DNA from: Bacteroidales bacterium
GTDB lineage: Bacteria; Bacteroidota; Bacteroidia; Bacteroidales; P3
Direction of reading: 5' to 3'
NCBI GenBank assembly: GCA_031271725.1
Contig: JAISVE010000037.1
Span: 1-10,759 of the forward strand
DNA length: 10,759 nt
Below, piece after piece: positions 1 to 7,491 of the stretch. The translations under genes were made by a program, and so were the position numbers. How positions within the stretch are numbered: position 1 is the stretch's first letter; every line of letters starts with the position of its first letter. Below the pieces are notes generated by a model. It saw only the letters and a program-made list of their open reading frames with translations. It was not told the origin of the DNA and searched no databases.

Positions 1-57
1 TAGATATGGTTGAGTATTTTGTGTGTTTTGTTCATTTTTTTGTGAGTCGTGAGTCAT
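1..57 (-). CDS. Possible start of a further downstream gene (N-terminus only)
   Basis: An ATG on the minus strand (55-57) lies 2 bases after the stop of the TPR gene and opens a frame that stays open to the window edge. The 19 visible residues are hydrophilic and rich in Gln, Asn and Thr (starting MTHDSQKNEQ), like a soluble leader before a conserved domain. The 2-base gap equals the gap between the two genes upstream, which supports one co-transcribed unit. A second ATG in another frame (33-35) is also open for 11 codons, so the start cannot be fixed. No function can be assigned from so few residues. Confidence 0.35.
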   Translation of the reverse strand, partial: MTHDSQKNEQNTQNTQPYL

Positions 58-59
58 GA

Positions 60-2030
60 TTACATTCTTGGCATTGTTTCTACTCCTTGTGAAGGCTGTT
101 CTTCTTTTGCATGACTGTCGCCTCTTAATAATCGATACCTTTCTCTTGCTATAACTGCAAGAGATGAGCCGCTATAATCCATAAAAAGTTTTTCATACGC
201 CTCCATTGCCAATTCTTTGTATGTTTTGCCGTTTATAGTTGTTTCCGGTGTTCTCTCATACAGTTCCGCCATTAAAAAAAGTGCATCGTCAACAATAATT
301 GATTCCGGATAATTATTGCTAACCTGCTCTAAAACCCGTATTGCTTTTTGTGTGGAATCAAGCGCAACGTATATCTCTGCCTTTTTATAAAGGGCATCAT
401 CAAAAAGGTCGTATTCAAAGGGCGATGTAAGCAGGGTGTCCAAAACCTGCAATGCCTCTACATACAACTTGCGATGTGCCAAAAAATCAGCCTCTGCAAA
501 AATTTCCAATCCATAGTATGAACTGTCGTAACTTGGATGTTCCTTTATAAAAAGTGAAAGCTCCATTGCATCGTTTGCAATAACTTTTGAAGTTGCGGCT
601 TTTAACACATCAAGCTGCGATTTTGCCCACGCGAACTCCCCTATATAATAAAACAGACGGGCATTTTGCAACTTTGCATAAAAGCCGATATTGTTTTGCT
701 TAAAATCTTTTTCTACTTGTCCGTAAAGCAAGGTAGCGTCCCAAACCTTTCCCGAAAAAAGTAAAATATCGGCAAGGTCTAATTTTACCTGTGCCTTTTC
801 TTCTTCGTTGATACCCGCCCATTGCAGAACATTATTCAGAAGTGCTTCTGCGCTGTCCAAATCATGCAAATAATACCCATATATGCGGGCAAGGTTGCGC
901 GCTACGGGCAATACTCTTGAATTTTTTTCCATTTCGGAAAAAAGTATTTTATACTCATTCTTTATTTTTTCTATTCTTTCTTTATCACGTGTTTGTTCTT
1001 TTTCTATCTGTGTAAAGTAGAGGTTTAAGAGCTCCATTTTACTTCTTTGTGCCATTACTCCTCCATTGTGTTCTATCAAGTATTTGAAACCCTTTTCACC
1101 TGTTATGAAATCTTCTGATTTTGTTGATAAGAATGCTGTTTCAAAAATTTTTTCACCGCCATCATTAAATTTTACACTAAAATCGATAGATTGTTTTAAT
1201 GCTTCCTCAAACATTTTTTCTTGCCACAATGCCCATATATAAAGGGTTTGAACGGTTTTGCCCTGTGGCTCTTTTTGCATTTTTAACTGCAAAATTTTTC
1301 TTATTTCCTGTTGCTTTTCCGGATTTGTTCCGATAAAAACTTGAATGTTTTCCTCTATCTGCGCCTGTTTTTGGGGGGCTTTTTTCAAGACTTTGATAAA
1401 CTCATCAAGCATTTTTTCTACTTCCCCGTTTTGACGATACAACATGCCAAGTTCTTCGGCATACATGTCTTCGTTTTTGCTGTTCGCCCTTGCTTTTTGG
1501 TAAAGTTTTATGGAATATTCCGATGTTTGAATACGCTTGGAAAATGCTTGCGACAACTCCTGCAATATATATGTTGCCGTTGGAGATTGCAAATTGTCGA
1601 TAATATCTTGGAATATTTCTTCAGACTTTAACCGCGATTGATTTTTGCGTTTTCCGGAAGTTGTTACTTTTGCTGTTGTTGCTTTTGTCGTTGCTTTTTC
1701 CCTAAGTAGTTCAACATAGCCCAAATCTATCTGTTGCAAGGCGGGATTGTTTGATTTTTTTTGAAAGATTTTTATTGTTTTTTCCGCTTCGCTAAAACGT
1801 TCTGCCTTTAAAAGAGCATTAAGATATTGTTCGTAAATATAGGGTGATTGATCTTCTTCAAACGCTTCTGCGTAGAGAGAAAGTGCCTTTTCCGTTTCAC
1901 CGTTCTGTTCATATTTTTGCGCAAGTTGCAAATTATTTCCACTCTGTACTCCTTGGGCTTTTATGATTTGCGTAGAGAAAGAGAGAATTACTATTGCTAA
2001 AAATCTTGCTAAAAATATTTGTGCATTCAC
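60..2030 (-). CDS. Periplasmic TPR-repeat protein, function unknown
   Basis: 656 aa. Residues 1-26 form a Sec signal peptide (hydrophobic core about 8-20, then a KAQ-type cleavage region), so the protein should be periplasmic or membrane-facing. The rest is nearly all helical TPR-like repeats. Clear ones lie at about 34-60, 173-218, 263-290, 411-440, 512-535, 543-575 and 580-620; the last group resembles the paired repeats of BamD/YbgF-type envelope proteins (pattern DDALYKKAEIY then DDALFLMAELYE). A Thr/Lys-rich low-complexity stretch at about 113-127 looks like a linker. No enzyme motif is visible, so a scaffold or adaptor role is inferred. The start is GTG (2028-2030): the in-frame stop just upstream (2040-2042) leaves no ATG, and the signal peptide follows directly. 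It begins 2 bases after the stop of the secreted nuclease gene, so translation is probably coupled. The final residues (about 638-656) are a disordered hydrophilic tail. Confidence 0.8.
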   Translation of the reverse strand: MNAQIFLARFLAIVILSFSTQIIKAQGVQSGNNLQLAQKYEQNGETEKALSLYAEAFEEDQSPYIYEQYLNALLKAERFSEAEKTIKIFQKKSNNPALQQIDLGYVELLREKATTKATTAKVTTSGKRKNQSRLKSEEIFQDIIDNLQSPTATYILQELSQAFSKRIQTSEYSIKLYQKARANSKNEDMYAEELGMLYRQNGEVEKMLDEFIKVLKKAPQKQAQIEENIQVFIGTNPEKQQEIRKILQLKMQKEPQGKTVQTLYIWALWQEKMFEEALKQSIDFSVKFNDGGEKIFETAFLSTKSEDFITGEKGFKYLIEHNGGVMAQRSKMELLNLYFTQIEKEQTRDKERIEKIKNEYKILFSEMEKNSRVLPVARNLARIYGYYLHDLDSAEALLNNVLQWAGINEEEKAQVKLDLADILLFSGKVWDATLLYGQVEKDFKQNNIGFYAKLQNARLFYYIGEFAWAKSQLDVLKAATSKVIANDAMELSLFIKEHPSYDSSYYGLEIFAEADFLAHRKLYVEALQVLDTLLTSPFEYDLFDDALYKKAEIYVALDSTQKAIRVLEQVSNNYPESIIVDDALFLMAELYERTPETTINGKTYKELAMEAYEKLFMDYSGSSLAVIARERYRLLRGDSHAKEEQPSQGVETMPRM

Positions 2031-2032
2031 GT

Positions 2033-3700
2033 TTACTCTTTAATAAACTTTGTTCTGTAATCACCTATCTTTATAACATAAATTCCTGTGGACAGGTTGG
2101 AAATATTTATAGCCTTGCCATCCGTAACATTGCCTTTGATAACTCTTTCGCCAAGCATGTTGTAAATCTCAAAGTTGCTTTTTACGCCATCTATACCTCG
2201 GATAATTATTTCTTTTTTTGCAGGATTGGGAAAAACTTTTATTTGGCTGTTTAATGTCTGATTTTCCACACTTGTTCTCTTGTTAAAAGCAAAGAAAGCA
2301 CTAACAGGTGTATGGTCTGAAGTGGTACTTCCGAAATTATTTATGGAGTAGCGCACATCTGTTTCTTGATATATGCTGTCCCAAATAACACTATTAAAAA
2401 GTTCATTTGAGACTACGATATTGTCTATAAGCCGCCCGTAGCCCAAATTATTTGTCAACCCTGCATAATTTGTTTTGTCGTCAATAAAATTTTTATATGG
2501 GCTTTCGTTTTTAGAGGTACATTGCGTTCCTATCAGCCAGTCGTTAAAATCACCTATCAAAATTATTCGTTTTGTATTATATGCCGCTTTGTCAAGTATG
2601 TTTTTAAGTGCTTCGGAGCCTCCCTTGCGGCGTGTATAACTATCTTCGTCCGAAAATGCTTTGGCATGAATATTAAGCACGTGTATCGGAATCTGTCTTC
2701 CTTGTGTTAAAACATTAAATTCGTAAAGAGCTGGGTATCTTCCACTTGACCAATTCCACCGATAATTATTATCGTCAATATAAAACAGTTGGGAATTTGT
2801 GAGTTGCACTTTTGATTTTCTGTAAATCACGCCTTGGTTTTGACCGCAATCTCCTCCATCCGATGTTACTATATTTCCGTCATATTCTTCGCCCAGCAAA
2901 GATAGAAGTGTGTTTATAGACGGATAACGGTTGCTTTGGGTTACTTCTTGCAGGCAAATAATATCGCTTTTCATGGCTTTGATAGCATCTGCAACATTCC
3001 TGATTTGTAATTCTTCGTCTTGCGGTCCGCTGTTCTCACAGCCCAACCATTCGGTATTCCATGTTGTGATTTTCAAAACACTGTCCGGATAGGGGGTCGG
3101 CGGCAGTATTGGCGGAGGAGTCACAGTATCGTTACGTGTAACTTCTACATTTTTTATCTCCCATGTTGCACTTTGTGTACTGTCGCTAATATAGCGGAAA
3201 GCAAAACGGGTATGTGCCGATATTGTTGATTGGGGAAACTCAAGTTCGCCGGATGAAACAAAATCCCAGGCACGCGTTATTTCATGTGGTATGTTTTGTA
3301 TTTCCACCCAATTCGTTGTTGCTATATCGCCTGTGAAATGATCTGTTGCAAAAACTTTGTACCATCCCTCGGCAACTCCCACCCACATAACATCTCTATT
3401 TCCTCGTGTATGCTGAAATGAAAATTTCACATCTTCCTTGTCTAACAGGTTTAGTTCCGGACTGATAAGCCAATCTTCGTTATTGTAGTTTTGCTCGTTG
3501 TAATTTCCGCTCATAACCGCGCCGTACCGAGTGTCAACTCTCCATGTTTGACTGCCCTTAACGCTAATTACGTTAAACTTGTTAAAACTTTCCTGATTAA
3601 GCAGGCTCTCTTTAAGGATTGTTGCCCGATATTGTGCATTCACTTGGCTTGCTGCTGCAAACGCAAGTATAATACCAAGTATTGTTAATAGTTTTTTCAT
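2033..3700 (-). CDS. Secreted EEP-fold nuclease/phosphatase with T9SS C-terminal sorting domain
   Basis: 555 aa, four parts. (1) Signal peptide 1-22 (MKK start, Leu/Ile/Ala core, VNAQ end). (2) About 24-188, a beta-rich adhesin-like domain of the choice-of-anchor J/cleaved-adhesin kind, with the typical WLISPELNL strand at 77-85. (3) After a Pro-rich linker (192-206), an endonuclease/exonuclease/phosphatase domain at about 208-472 with the family's catalytic landmarks: WN at 214-215, QE at 251-252, NIH at 343-345, GDFN at 383-386, D426 and SDH at 461-463. All expected metal/acid-base residues are present, so it is probably active on nucleic acid or a phosphodiester. (4) About 487-555, a type A T9SS tail: VFPNP motif, GER turn, STGIYVIKI strand, basic KFIKE end. 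It should therefore be moved to the surface or medium by the T9SS. DNA, RNA or a lipid/sugar phosphate are all possible substrates; scavenging of extracellular nucleic acid is inference. It is first in a unit with the TPR gene. No clear promoter box was found upstream. Confidence 0.88.
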   Translation of the reverse strand: MKKLLTILGIILAFAAASQVNAQYRATILKESLLNQESFNKFNVISVKGSQTWRVDTRYGAVMSGNYNEQNYNNEDWLISPELNLLDKEDVKFSFQHTRGNRDVMWVGVAEGWYKVFATDHFTGDIATTNWVEIQNIPHEITRAWDFVSSGELEFPQSTISAHTRFAFRYISDSTQSATWEIKNVEVTRNDTVTPPPILPPTPYPDSVLKITTWNTEWLGCENSGPQDEELQIRNVADAIKAMKSDIICLQEVTQSNRYPSINTLLSLLGEEYDGNIVTSDGGDCGQNQGVIYRKSKVQLTNSQLFYIDDNNYRWNWSSGRYPALYEFNVLTQGRQIPIHVLNIHAKAFSDEDSYTRRKGGSEALKNILDKAAYNTKRIILIGDFNDWLIGTQCTSKNESPYKNFIDDKTNYAGLTNNLGYGRLIDNIVVSNELFNSVIWDSIYQETDVRYSINNFGSTTSDHTPVSAFFAFNKRTSVENQTLNSQIKVFPNPAKKEIIIRGIDGVKSNFEIYNMLGERVIKGNVTDGKAINISNLSTGIYVIKIGDYRTKFIKE

Positions 3701-3993
3701 TTAGTTTGATTGTTGTTTTTATTGTAGCCTGTAAATTTACAAAAAATGACGTTAAATCAGGATTTTCCCTTGAATGAGCCGGCTTTTCCCGACTTGTCGT
3801 GCCCCAAGAATAATGAGAGACTTTCTGTTGTTGTGTAACTTTCACTATATGAATTATTTAATCTTGTTTCTATGCGCTTTTTTTGACTAAAAATGCTGAA
3901 ATTTTACATTTTTCTCGACCTGTTCGCAAACCTGATTGTCTTCTTACGCCACCGGAACACGTGGTGCAAATGAGGGGGCAGGTTTTAAAACTG
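3701..3993. other. Intergenic spacer without a supported gene
   Basis: About 290 bases between the stop of the barrel fusion gene and the start of the secreted nuclease gene. No RNA gene is recognisable. A 77-codon minus-strand frame beginning here runs into the nuclease gene out of frame and looks like chance. Two perfect 10-base AT-rich palindromes occur: GTAAATTTAC (3731-3740), about 30 bases before the nuclease start, and GTTTTAAAAC (3982-3991), just after the barrel gene stop. A weak hairpin lies in between. No good match to the Bacteroidota TAnnTTTG promoter box was found, so it is unclear whether the nuclease gene has its own promoter or is read through from upstream. Confidence 0.6.
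3889..3913 (-). terminator. Weak candidate terminator hairpin after the barrel fusion gene
   Basis: A 7-base AT-rich inverted repeat (AAAAATG/CATTTTT) surrounds an 11-base loop, about 80 bases after the barrel gene stop. In minus-strand RNA the 3' arm ends in a U run. The stem has a single G-C pair, so it could equally be chance in AT-rich spacer DNA. Confidence 0.25.
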
Positions 3994-6900
3994 TTAGAAG
4001 TCGGTGGCGAGAGAGAAGTGTAGCTTGGGACGGCGGGAAACCATGTAGTCGGCGGCACCCCAAGCGCAGTCAAGGCGTAATGAATAACCGCCGATTTGAG
4101 CCCGCAATCCTGCGCCGAAACCGGCAACAAAGGGATAGGCGTTGCGTTCCAATTCAATTGTTATGGGTCCGTTTTCTATCACTTTTTTGTAATACGTATT
4201 GTCTTTACTAAAGGGATTAAGCCCTGCCCATGCACTGCCGACATCAACAAACGCAACTACCATTAAATTGCGCCAAAATGCAGAGCCGACAGGCTCTTTC
4301 GACAACATCTGAACTATCGGGCAGCGCAGCTCGGTGTTTATAACAGCAAAGGTGTTGCCATTGCGGATATTCTGAGGAAAACCGCGCATATTGGTAGCCA
4401 AGGTTTGATAGGCGTAATCCATTTTATCATTTATACGCATCTCTTGGCTGAAACTTGGAAGCATCCAGCTATCAACGCCTCCCATATAGTAGATAAGTTT
4501 TGACTGTCCGAATGAAGTCGAAGTTGCAAAACGCGATGCCCAAATAAATGTGCGGTAGATTTTTTTATAATAACGAGCATCAAAACCCACTACAAAAAGA
4601 TTGTCTTTTTTGCCCCAAACCCCTTGGTAATACTCTATCCAAGCCTTTGAACGGAAGCCGTTGTAGATGTTCGGCATAATGTAACGGCTGTGGTCGTAAA
4701 CCCATTCGCCGCGCAAACCGAGCCGTAAAACATAATCATTTTTTTTCGCAATGGCGATGGGTGATGTTGCTCTATAAACAATCTGGTCTAAACGTCCGAA
4801 AACAGAGCTTTTTATCATATTTGCGGGGTTGAGCGGATATTTCGCTACATAGTGGGTGGTGTATGAACGGTTGCGGGTGCTGGTGGCAATGTCGGTTTCA
4901 TCGGTGGTGTTTGCAAGGTGCAGTATGATTTGGTGCGACAGGCGGCGTTCAAGGTTTTCGTAGGAAATTAAAAACTCCGTGTTTGAAAGGTCGTAACCGA
5001 TGCCGAAACCGCCGATTATGCGGTGGTTTTCCATAAGGTCGGACATCCCGATTTTTGTTAGCGCGCTCATTGCCGGATTGAGGTATATGGGACCGTTATT
5101 GCCCGAATATGCCTGATAACCGGCAGAAAGAAAATCGAAACCAAGTTGTGTTGTTGCTTCGTTTATTGAATATTCTACATCGTAGGTATATTGTTTCGGG
5201 GGGATTTTTGTGTCGATGCTGTCTTGGGCTTCCGGGATTTTTGGGGCTTCTTGGGCTGTGAGCAAGAGGGCGGACGCGGATTGCGGGTCTGTGCCGGCGG
5301 GTGTTGTTGCGTTTTCCGCAGGGGCGGTTAAGAGAAATCTTTTTTCTTGAAGGTACTTATCAAAGGCTGTAGTTTCTGCAATGTCTTCCGGACGGGCGTT
5401 GTAAAGGCGCAGGCGTTTAGGCTGTTTTTTTTCGGGTGTTTTGCTGCTGTCTGCCGTTGCGGAGGGGGGCAGCGCGCGCTGTTTGCGCGCAAGTGGGCTT
5501 GGCTTGTTTTGGCGGGCGGGCTGTTCGGCGAGGGTTTCGGCGTCCGCGAGCGAGAGTTGGTAGCCTTTTTCGGTAAGAGCGACTATGCCCACCTGAGCCC
5601 CGCCCGCTCTGCTGTCGGTTATTATGCCGCTGTTCGCTATTGCCCTGTTGCCGGCTTCGGCAGCCCCAAGCCCGCTTGCCGCCGCGCGGTAGCGCGGCGC
5701 GCTGCCCCCTGTCGAAATGCCGGCAATCTCCTTTAAGCCCGGCGAAAGGTCGGTAACGGTTTTTGCGGCAAAGGTTGTCTTGTAGTGTATCGCCGTGTCT
5801 ATATGCGAAATTTCCCTGCCGAATTCTCCATAGCCGATATTGGTAATTCCGTTTTCGTCCGTAAGGTAAAAAACGCCCGCAGCAACACCGTCAGCACCAT
5901 CACTGCCGCTCCCGCTACTGCCGCCTGCCGAAGGCAGCTCAGTTAATCGGGGCATAAACGCATCGTTAACCAAGGGTTGCAAAAGTTTTTGCGACAAAGG
6001 CATATAAAGTTTTTTCCTTGTGCCGAAAGACGGTGCAGACATAAACTTTTCCCCTACCCGCAAAGTGTCGTCAGGACGGTTTGATGAAAAAACAATTTTT
6101 CCGTCAAAAGTTATTAAAGGCTCATAATCGTCATACAAATCATTTGTAATTTGCTTGTAAGTTCCCGCACCAAGATGAAAGCGGAATATATCCGAAGCAC
6201 CGTTCGATACGCCTGCAAAAACTATTTCCCTGCCGTTCGGAGTAAAAGTAAAGGAGTTTATCTTTTCAAAAATTTCAAGATTGTAACGCATTTTCCTGTC
6301 CCGTCTGCGCTTGACTTCCATATCGTGCATAATTAGCATTGTCCGCCCTTTTTCTTCGGAAATAATGCTTAATTGATGTCCATTCGGATGCCAGGCAAGA
6401 ATTGGGAATGAATAATCGGGATAGTCGTTTATTGACGCACCTATGCGGTAAACACAACGGCGGTGATTATTACTGTCCAAAACCCAAACCGTTGCCCGCC
6501 CTAAATGATTGCGCACATAAGCGGTATATTTGTCGTTAAACACAATGTTGCCGTAAGTACTGTTTTTCTTCTTTGTACGTGAGATTTTTTCTACTACCGG
6601 CAAATTACTTTCAGGGCGCGTGAATTCTTTTGCCTGCTCCCTGTAATAACCAATCCATTCTTTTTCCATTTCGGAAAACTTTCTGTTAAACGTTCTTTCA
6701 AAAGTTTTCTTCATTGTTTTTGCTCTCGAAGCAACATTAAGGCAGCGGGAAACTGTGCTGTGCCCGTATTTTTCCGCTACAAAATGAAAGAATGAAAAAC
6801 CTGCCAAACGCGCTTCATCGCCTTCAAGGTCTGATATATTCAAAAAACTTTTATTCTTTATTGCCGCCTGAAGTTTTTCGTCATCGCTAACATCCCATTC

Positions 6901-7491
6901 CCTCGAAAAATACAGAGAAAGTCCCGCCCTAAACCAATAAGGCAAGTCGGAAGTATAAGAGTTTGCCATCTGTTTACCGACACTGCCATTCAAAGATTGT
7001 GAAACGAGCATTTCTGCAATACCCTCACGAATTTGCCGTTCAAACTCAACATAACTTCCGTTAAAATAAAGAAAAACCTTGTTGTCCGCAAAATGCGTAA
7101 CACCGCCTGTATTGCGGCTGCTTTCGGTCATATCATCAACATAACCGATATTGCTTTGCTTAAAATCGGTGAGGCGATTAAAGACAATAAACTTCATTCC
7201 TATACTGCTTTCAACACCTACTTTTTCTTCCATTTCCGCCAAGTGGTTTTGCACGTATGAAGCGGTGTACAAGGCAAGGTTTTTGCCTTTGCGGTTAAAA
7301 TAAACATCAAAGCCGTTAAAGCGATAAAATGTCCAAAAAAAACTTTCGTATTGAATGCGCTTGCGCCCGAATGTCAAGTTGCTGCCCGTGTAAAATTGTG
7401 CCTTCGCCTGCTGCGGTAATATCGTGAGTAGCATTGATAACAAAATACTTGCAACAACACCTCCGCACAATAATTTGGACACTCTACTCAT
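3994..7491 (-). CDS. Large outer-membrane fusion: peptidase-like domain, TolB-like propeller, Omp85-like barrel
   Basis: 1165 aa. Residues 1-32 are a signal peptide (LLSMLLTIL core, QAKAQ end). About 35-290 resembles the peptidase MA-like domain common in this Bacteroidota family, but where a metallopeptidase would carry HExxH this protein has IREGIAEMLV (154-163), so it is probably not catalytic. About 310-640 is a WD40/TolB (PD40-type) beta-propeller with repeated blades: AWHPNGHQLSIIS (366-378), FTFTPNGREIVFAG (414-427), FDGKIVFSSNRPDD (462-475), VFYLTDENGITNIG (540-553) and GIVALTEKGYQ (635-645). About 645-765 is a disordered Pro/Ala/Lys-rich linker. From about 770 a family-type junction (VEYSINEATTQLGFDF, 772-787) leads into an outer-membrane barrel (about 800-1165) with Omp85/BamA-like signatures: MRGFPQNIRNG at 1035-1045 in the place of the L6 RGF motif, FVDVGSAW at 1081-1088, and a terminal Phe. 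A surface or assembly role is inferred; the cargo is unknown. The ATG lies inside the preceding membrane-protein gene (8 bp overlap), so the two are probably translationally coupled. Confidence 0.82.
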   Translation of the reverse strand: MSRVSKLLCGGVVASILLSMLLTILPQQAKAQFYTGSNLTFGRKRIQYESFFWTFYRFNGFDVYFNRKGKNLALYTASYVQNHLAEMEEKVGVESSIGMKFIVFNRLTDFKQSNIGYVDDMTESSRNTGGVTHFADNKVFLYFNGSYVEFERQIREGIAEMLVSQSLNGSVGKQMANSYTSDLPYWFRAGLSLYFSREWDVSDDEKLQAAIKNKSFLNISDLEGDEARLAGFSFFHFVAEKYGHSTVSRCLNVASRAKTMKKTFERTFNRKFSEMEKEWIGYYREQAKEFTRPESNLPVVEKISRTKKKNSTYGNIVFNDKYTAYVRNHLGRATVWVLDSNNHRRCVYRIGASINDYPDYSFPILAWHPNGHQLSIISEEKGRTMLIMHDMEVKRRRDRKMRYNLEIFEKINSFTFTPNGREIVFAGVSNGASDIFRFHLGAGTYKQITNDLYDDYEPLITFDGKIVFSSNRPDDTLRVGEKFMSAPSFGTRKKLYMPLSQKLLQPLVNDAFMPRLTELPSAGGSSGSGSDGADGVAAGVFYLTDENGITNIGYGEFGREISHIDTAIHYKTTFAAKTVTDLSPGLKEIAGISTGGSAPRYRAAASGLGAAEAGNRAIANSGIITDSRAGGAQVGIVALTEKGYQLSLADAETLAEQPARQNKPSPLARKQRALPPSATADSSKTPEKKQPKRLRLYNARPEDIAETTAFDKYLQEKRFLLTAPAENATTPAGTDPQSASALLLTAQEAPKIPEAQDSIDTKIPPKQYTYDVEYSINEATTQLGFDFLSAGYQAYSGNNGPIYLNPAMSALTKIGMSDLMENHRIIGGFGIGYDLSNTEFLISYENLERRLSHQIILHLANTTDETDIATSTRNRSYTTHYVAKYPLNPANMIKSSVFGRLDQIVYRATSPIAIAKKNDYVLRLGLRGEWVYDHSRYIMPNIYNGFRSKAWIEYYQGVWGKKDNLFVVGFDARYYKKIYRTFIWASRFATSTSFGQSKLIYYMGGVDSWMLPSFSQEMRINDKMDYAYQTLATNMRGFPQNIRNGNTFAVINTELRCPIVQMLSKEPVGSAFWRNLMVVAFVDVGSAWAGLNPFSKDNTYYKKVIENGPITIELERNAYPFVAGFGAGLRAQIGGYSLRLDCAWGAADYMVSRRPKLHFSLATDF
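5598..5715 (-). other. GC-rich Ala/Gly-coding insert with strong inverted repeats inside the barrel fusion gene
   Basis: This stretch encodes about 39 low-complexity residues (about 593-631, rich in Ala, Gly, Arg and Ser) between two recognisable propeller strands. It is visibly much more GC-rich than the AT-rich surroundings and holds perfect hairpins: GCCGCGC-GGTA-GCGCGGC (5681-5698) and TGCCG-GCTT-CGGCA (5649-5662). A third, GCGCGC-TGTTT-GCGCGC (5474-5490), lies a little further along in the linker-coding part. The frame stays open throughout, so it does not break the gene. It could be an expanded loop grown by slippage or a small insertion. Confidence 0.5.

Noticed and set aside
1645..1705. 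Thr/Lys/Ala-rich direct repeats in the TPR gene, considered as a mobile or regulatory repeat
   Set aside because: They are short codon-level repeats of a linker in an intact frame, with no inverted ends or duplicated flanks.
3731..3740. Perfect palindrome GTAAATTTAC upstream of the nuclease gene, as an operator
   Set aside because: Similar 10-base AT palindromes occur at 3982-3991 and 8973-8982 with different sequences. In AT-rich spacers this is expected by chance and no shared operator emerges.
3612..3845. 77-codon minus-strand open frame before the secreted nuclease
   Set aside because: It overlaps the nuclease signal-peptide codons in another frame, has mixed composition and no recognisable motif.
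5347..5736. 129-codon plus-strand open frame
   Set aside because: It lies wholly antisense to the GC-rich linker-coding part of the barrel fusion gene. Its Arg/Ala/Cys-rich product has no domain-like pattern; GC-rich DNA lacks stop codons on both strands.
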